Position numbers and translations under genes: made by a program. The notes under the pieces are model-generated. The model was not told the origin of the DNA, did not search any database, and saw only the letters and a program-made list of their open reading frames with translations. From an uncultured Dysosmobacter sp. (GTDB lineage Bacteria > Bacillota > Clostridia > Oscillospirales > Oscillospiraceae): 64,000 bases of DNA. The stretch is from NCBI GenBank assembly GCA_934565855.1, contig CAKTIO010000001.1:433137-497136 (forward strand). The letters run 5' to 3'. Below, piece by piece: positions 61,191 through 64,000 of this stretch (its first letter is position 1; each line of letters begins with the position of its first letter).

Positions 61191-62147
61191 TCAGCGCAGC
61201 AGCAGCACCACATAGCCCGCGTAGCCCGCTAACATCAGTGCTCCCTGCCAGCGGTAAAACCTGCCCCGCAGCATGGGCGGCAGAATGGACAGCAGCACCA
61301 TACCCAGACAGGCGGGCAGATCCAGCCGGTTGGTCTGCCGGGCAATGGTCAGCTGCCCGCCGGACAGCAGCGAGCACACCGGCAGGATCAGCGTCAGGTC
61401 AATGACGTTCGCCCCGATGATGTTGCCCACGGACAGCGACGTCTCCCGCCGGGCAATGGCGGTCAGTGCCGTGACCAGCTCCGGCAGAGAGGTCCCCACC
61501 GCCACCAGCGTCACCCCGATGACGCTGGCGGGGACCCCCAGCAGCAGCGCCAGAGCGCTGCCATCCTCGATCAGCAGCTGGGACCCGGCAAGGATCCCCG
61601 CCAGCCCCGCCGCGAACACCGCCAGCTTCCGCACCGCCATGCCCCGGTCCGGGGGCGCGGGTCTTGCCCCTCCGGGGACCCCTGCGCCCCGCCGCCCCGC
61701 GGCGTCCCGCAGATTGCTGCCCAGATACAGCGCAAACACTATCAGCAACAGCAGCGACGGCTTCGCCAGCAGGCTGCCCCCGGCGCACAGCAGCATCAGC
61801 AGCGCCGCGCCTGCCGCCATCAGCATGGCTTTTCCGAAAAACTGCCGCCGGTCCACCAAAGCCGGGATACACACCACGGACAGCCCCAAGATCAGCCCCA
61901 GGTTCGCCGTCACAGACCCCACGGCGTTGCCGATGGCAAGGTCCGTCTCCCCCTTCAGCACGCCGGTCACGGAGACGGTCAGCTCCGGCAGCGTGGTGGC
62001 AAAGGAGACCACCGTGGCGCCGATGATGAACCGCGGCACCCCCGTCACCTCCGCGATCCAAACCGCTCCGTCCAGAAACCAGTCTCCGCCCTTGACGATC
62101 AGCACCAGTCCCAGGAAAAACAATACGCCTGTGTAAAAAACGCTCAT
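61191..62147 (-). CDS. Calcium/sodium antiporter (CaCA family)
   Basis: 318 residues, about ten membrane segments. Both inverted alpha-repeats of cation/calcium exchangers are clear: GATVVSFATTLPELTVS (about 42-58) with GNAVGSVTANLGLIL, and GVTLVAVGTSLPELVTALTA (about 205-225) with GNIIGANVIDLTLIL. The acidic ion-binding Glu of both repeats is present. AAAGGTG precedes the ATG at 62147. Monocistronic, next to the histidine operon. Confidence 0.93.
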   Translation of the reverse strand: MSVFYTGVLFFLGLVLIVKGGDWFLDGAVWIAEVTGVPRFIIGATVVSFATTLPELTVSVTGVLKGETDLAIGNAVGSVTANLGLILGLSVVCIPALVDRRQFFGKAMLMAAGAALLMLLCAGGSLLAKPSLLLLIVFALYLGSNLRDAAGRRGAGVPGGARPAPPDRGMAVRKLAVFAAGLAGILAGSQLLIEDGSALALLLGVPASVIGVTLVAVGTSLPELVTALTAIARRETSLSVGNIIGANVIDLTLILPVCSLLSGGQLTIARQTNRLDLPACLGMVLLSILPPMLRGRFYRWQGALMLAGYAGYVVLLLR

Positions 62148-62294
62148 GCTTCCACACCTTTCCATACCGTTCCGTGTCCCATGCCGTCATGCTTTCACTT
62201 GTGCGGACGCCGCGCTCAGCCGCCCCGGCGTCCGGTCAACGGGTGTGTGGTAAAAGGAGTGCGCGGGGGTCCCGGCTTTTCCCGGCAGTCTCCC

Positions 62295-63428
62295 TCAGCG
62301 GTAGCTTTCCAGCGGGCGGAAGGAAATATCCTTCTCCCAGACCGCGCGCCCGTCCGCCAGCCGCTCCTCTGTTTTGAAAAAGCCGTATTCCTCAAAGAAC
62401 CGAACCGCCGGGGCATTCTCCGCCGCCAGCGCCACGCAGAGCGACCGCCGTCCCAGCGGGCGGTAATGCTGCACGGACTGCCCCAGCAGCTGTACACCGT
62501 AGCCCCGTCCCCTCTGCTCACGCTGGACATACAGCAGAGAGATCCAGCCTCTTCCCTCCGCCGCATCCCGGGCGGAGTCAAATTGCAGCAGCCCCACCGG
62601 CTGCCCCTCCAAAATGCCCGCCTGCGCCGCCGTGCCGGACAGGCACAGCCGCCGCGCCGCCGCATCGGTATACGGCTCCGGCAGGGCGGCGTCCGCCCAG
62701 CCGTTCCGGACGCATTGCAGCATCCACGCCTCCTGCTCCGGCTGCAGGGGGCGGAAATACAGTCCCGGGTCCAGGGGCTTGGGGGCGGGCGTCCGGCTGG
62801 AGTGCCTGCGCAGCAGCTCCGGCGTCAGGTGCGTCACGTCGTCCCGGAACACCACCCGCAGCCCGTCTCCGTCTCCCTCCAGCAGAGAGACCGCCGTGTT
62901 GCTGCCCAGCGGCGTTTCGCCCATCTGTGCGATGGAGTACCCCTGCAATGCCGCCAGCAGAATGCGGATGGAGCAGCCGTGGGAAAACACCGCCACGGTC
63001 CTTCCGGGGTTCTCCCCGGCAATGTGCCGCACCGCCGCCAGCATCCGGTCCAGCACCTGCTGGGGCGTCTCCGCGCCGTCCACATGCCAGCGGTCCAGGT
63101 GCAGGGAGAAATCCTGCATCTGCTGGCTGTCCGTCCGGGCGATCTCGCCCCAGGTCCTTCCCTCCCAGTCGCCCACGCAGATCTCCCGCAGCTCCGGGCA
63201 GGTGTGCAGCGGCAGCCCCTTGGGCAGGTACACCGCCGTGGCAGTGACGCAGGTCCGGTACAGGTCGCTGCTGTATACCGCGTCCACCGGAATGTCCGCA
63301 AAGCGCTTCTTCAGCGCCGCGATCTGCCGGAAGCCCCGGTCTGTGATGAGGCTGTTCTGCTGCCCCTGGGCAATGCGGTACAGGTTTCCCTCCGCCTCCG
63401 CGTGGCGGATCAGGTAAATTTTTGTCAT
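62295..63428 (-). CDS. Histidine phosphatase fused to a GNAT acetyltransferase
   Basis: 377 residues. The N-terminal histidine phosphatase (phosphoglycerate-mutase-like) domain has KIYLIRHAEAEGNLY (catalytic His), DAVYSSDLYRT and AVFSHGCSIRILL (second His). From about 230 on comes a GNAT domain with ISLLYVQREQRGRGYGVQLL (acetyl-CoA loop) and FFEEYGFFKTEERL. The two domains are joined in one frame. Substrates of either half are unknown. The ATG at 63428 follows GAGGAGA. Confidence 0.9.
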   Translation of the reverse strand: MTKIYLIRHAEAEGNLYRIAQGQQNSLITDRGFRQIAALKKRFADIPVDAVYSSDLYRTCVTATAVYLPKGLPLHTCPELREICVGDWEGRTWGEIARTDSQQMQDFSLHLDRWHVDGAETPQQVLDRMLAAVRHIAGENPGRTVAVFSHGCSIRILLAALQGYSIAQMGETPLGSNTAVSLLEGDGDGLRVVFRDDVTHLTPELLRRHSSRTPAPKPLDPGLYFRPLQPEQEAWMLQCVRNGWADAALPEPYTDAAARRLCLSGTAAQAGILEGQPVGLLQFDSARDAAEGRGWISLLYVQREQRGRGYGVQLLGQSVQHYRPLGRRSLCVALAAENAPAVRFFEEYGFFKTEERLADGRAVWEKDISFRPLESYR

Positions 63429-63568
63429 ATGTATCTCCTCTTTTATTTCCGTCTGATGTTCAAAATTTATTATATAGAAGGATATGCGCTTTGGCAAACC
63501 AAATTCCACCAGGTTTGAAGCCCGCGCTTTGGGACATCCTATGGATGTGCCGTAAAGGAGAGGATGGA

Positions 63569-63748
63569 ATGAAAAAGCGTACCGGGTTTTGGTTCGGTAT
63601 GGGTGCCGGCACGGCAGCCGGCATGATTTTGGGCATGCTGGTCCCTATGGGGCGCAGGTCCATGAAAACCGGAGTGGGAAAACGCATCCAGCGGGTGGGT
63701 GTCGCCGTGGACCACACCGTGGACCAGCTTCTGTCCAATCTGCACTGA
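63569..63748 (+). CDS. Small single-pass membrane protein, 59 aa
   Basis: Basic N-terminus (KKRTGFWFG), a Gly/Met/Ala-rich membrane helix (about 10-30, GMGAGTAAGMILGMLVPMG) and an amphipathic cytoplasmic tail (GKRIQRVGVAVDHTVDQLL), similar in layout to YtxH-type proteins. AAAGGAGAGG lies just before the ATG. Function unknown. Confidence 0.75.
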   Translation: MKKRTGFWFGMGAGTAAGMILGMLVPMGRRSMKTGVGKRIQRVGVAVDHTVDQLLSNLH

Positions 63749-63842
63749 AGCGTTTCGTGCAGCGGCGCTCCCGGCGGTCTGGAGCCATCCGGACCGCTTC
63801 CGGCGCGCCGCAAAAAAATATGAATTTTTTCGAGATTTTCTC

Positions 63843-63870
63843 TTGACTTTCCGCTCTTTTTTGATATACT
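63843..63870 (+). promoter_or_regulatory. Promoter of the tRNA-Ser gene
   Basis: TTGACT (63843-63848) and TATACT (63865-63870), spacer 16 bp, about 60 bp upstream of the mature tRNA 5' end. Confidence 0.7.
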
Positions 63871-63930
63871 AATAACGCTGTCCCGCTGATAGTAAGCGCG
63901 GCAACGAACTGAATGAGCTTGAGCAGCTAT

Positions 63931-64000
63931 GGAGAAGTCGCCTAGTTGGTCGAGGGCGCATGATTGGAAATCATGTAGGCTCCTAAAGGGTCTCGAGGGT
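63931..64000 (+). tRNA. tRNA-Ser(GGA), 3' part cut by the window edge
   Basis: GGAGAAG acceptor 5' strand, a D arm with AGTTGGTCGAGGGC, then the anticodon stem-loop CATGAT-TGGAA-ATCATG with anticodon GGA, followed by the start of the long variable arm typical of tRNA-Ser. The T arm and acceptor 3' strand lie beyond the window. Confidence 0.9.

Noticed and set aside
1-64000. CRISPR arrays, rRNA genes or intact IS elements
   Set aside because: None was seen: no regularly spaced repeats, no rRNA sequence and no transposase gene in any frame.

Overview
The window looks like a chromosome segment of a spore-forming, gut-type Clostridia, most likely Oscillospiraceae (Flavonifractor/Lawsonibacter/Dysosmobacter-like). 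The reasons are the GC-rich Firmicute gene content, the strong Shine-Dalgarno (SD) sites with frequent TTG/GTG starts, an SpoVT gene with a sigma-G-like promoter, and the glgBCDAP layout with a GlgD subunit. Species cannot be fixed from sequence alone.

Region 1 (1-~14,640) is the right part of an integrated mobile element and is visibly more AT-rich than the rest. It carries the end of a single-HKD phospholipase-D-like gene (DrmC-like), a Kiwa anti-phage pair (kwaA-kwaB), four cargo genes of unknown role, and a divergent XRE/ImmA regulator facing a DinB-type polymerase operon that holds a second ImmA-like protease. Next come an XRE regulator behind a terminator and an RBS-sequestering hairpin, an HTH + nucleotidyltransferase pair (toxin-antitoxin/AbiE-like), about 840 bp of structured non-coding DNA, a MazF-like toxin, an excisionase-like HTH protein and two tandem paralogous tyrosine integrases.

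Region 2 (~14.7-38 kb) is GC-rich host chromosome: an oligopeptide-binding lipoprotein, a DEAD-box helicase, murI-ywiB-argS, an AraC/MATE pair, thyA-folA, the complete glycogen operon (glgB-glgC-glgD-glgA-glgP), spoVT and an AGCS alanine symporter. Region 3 (36.8-43.3 kb) has two CobW-type GTPases, one with a very His-rich linker. It also holds the most unusual feature of the window: four tandem, near-identical 17-residue ORFs on the minus strand, each with its own SD, ending at a terminator and diverging from a LysR regulator. An LTA-synthase-like enzyme and a membrane protein follow.

Region 4 (43.3-64 kb) has an overlapping operon of an ICMT-like membrane protein, a GH3-family amido synthetase and a 7TM-GAF-GGDEF(degenerate)-HD-GYP protein. 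It then has uvrC, HPr, a lipoprotein, a DUF4230 protein, a HAD phosphatase and a complete ten-gene histidine operon that begins with a HisZ-HisG fusion and ends with a PHP histidinol-phosphatase. A Ca/Na antiporter, a phosphatase-GNAT fusion, a small membrane protein and the 5' part of a tRNA-Ser(GGA) close the window.

All assignments come from reading the sequence and recalling families; no database search was run.
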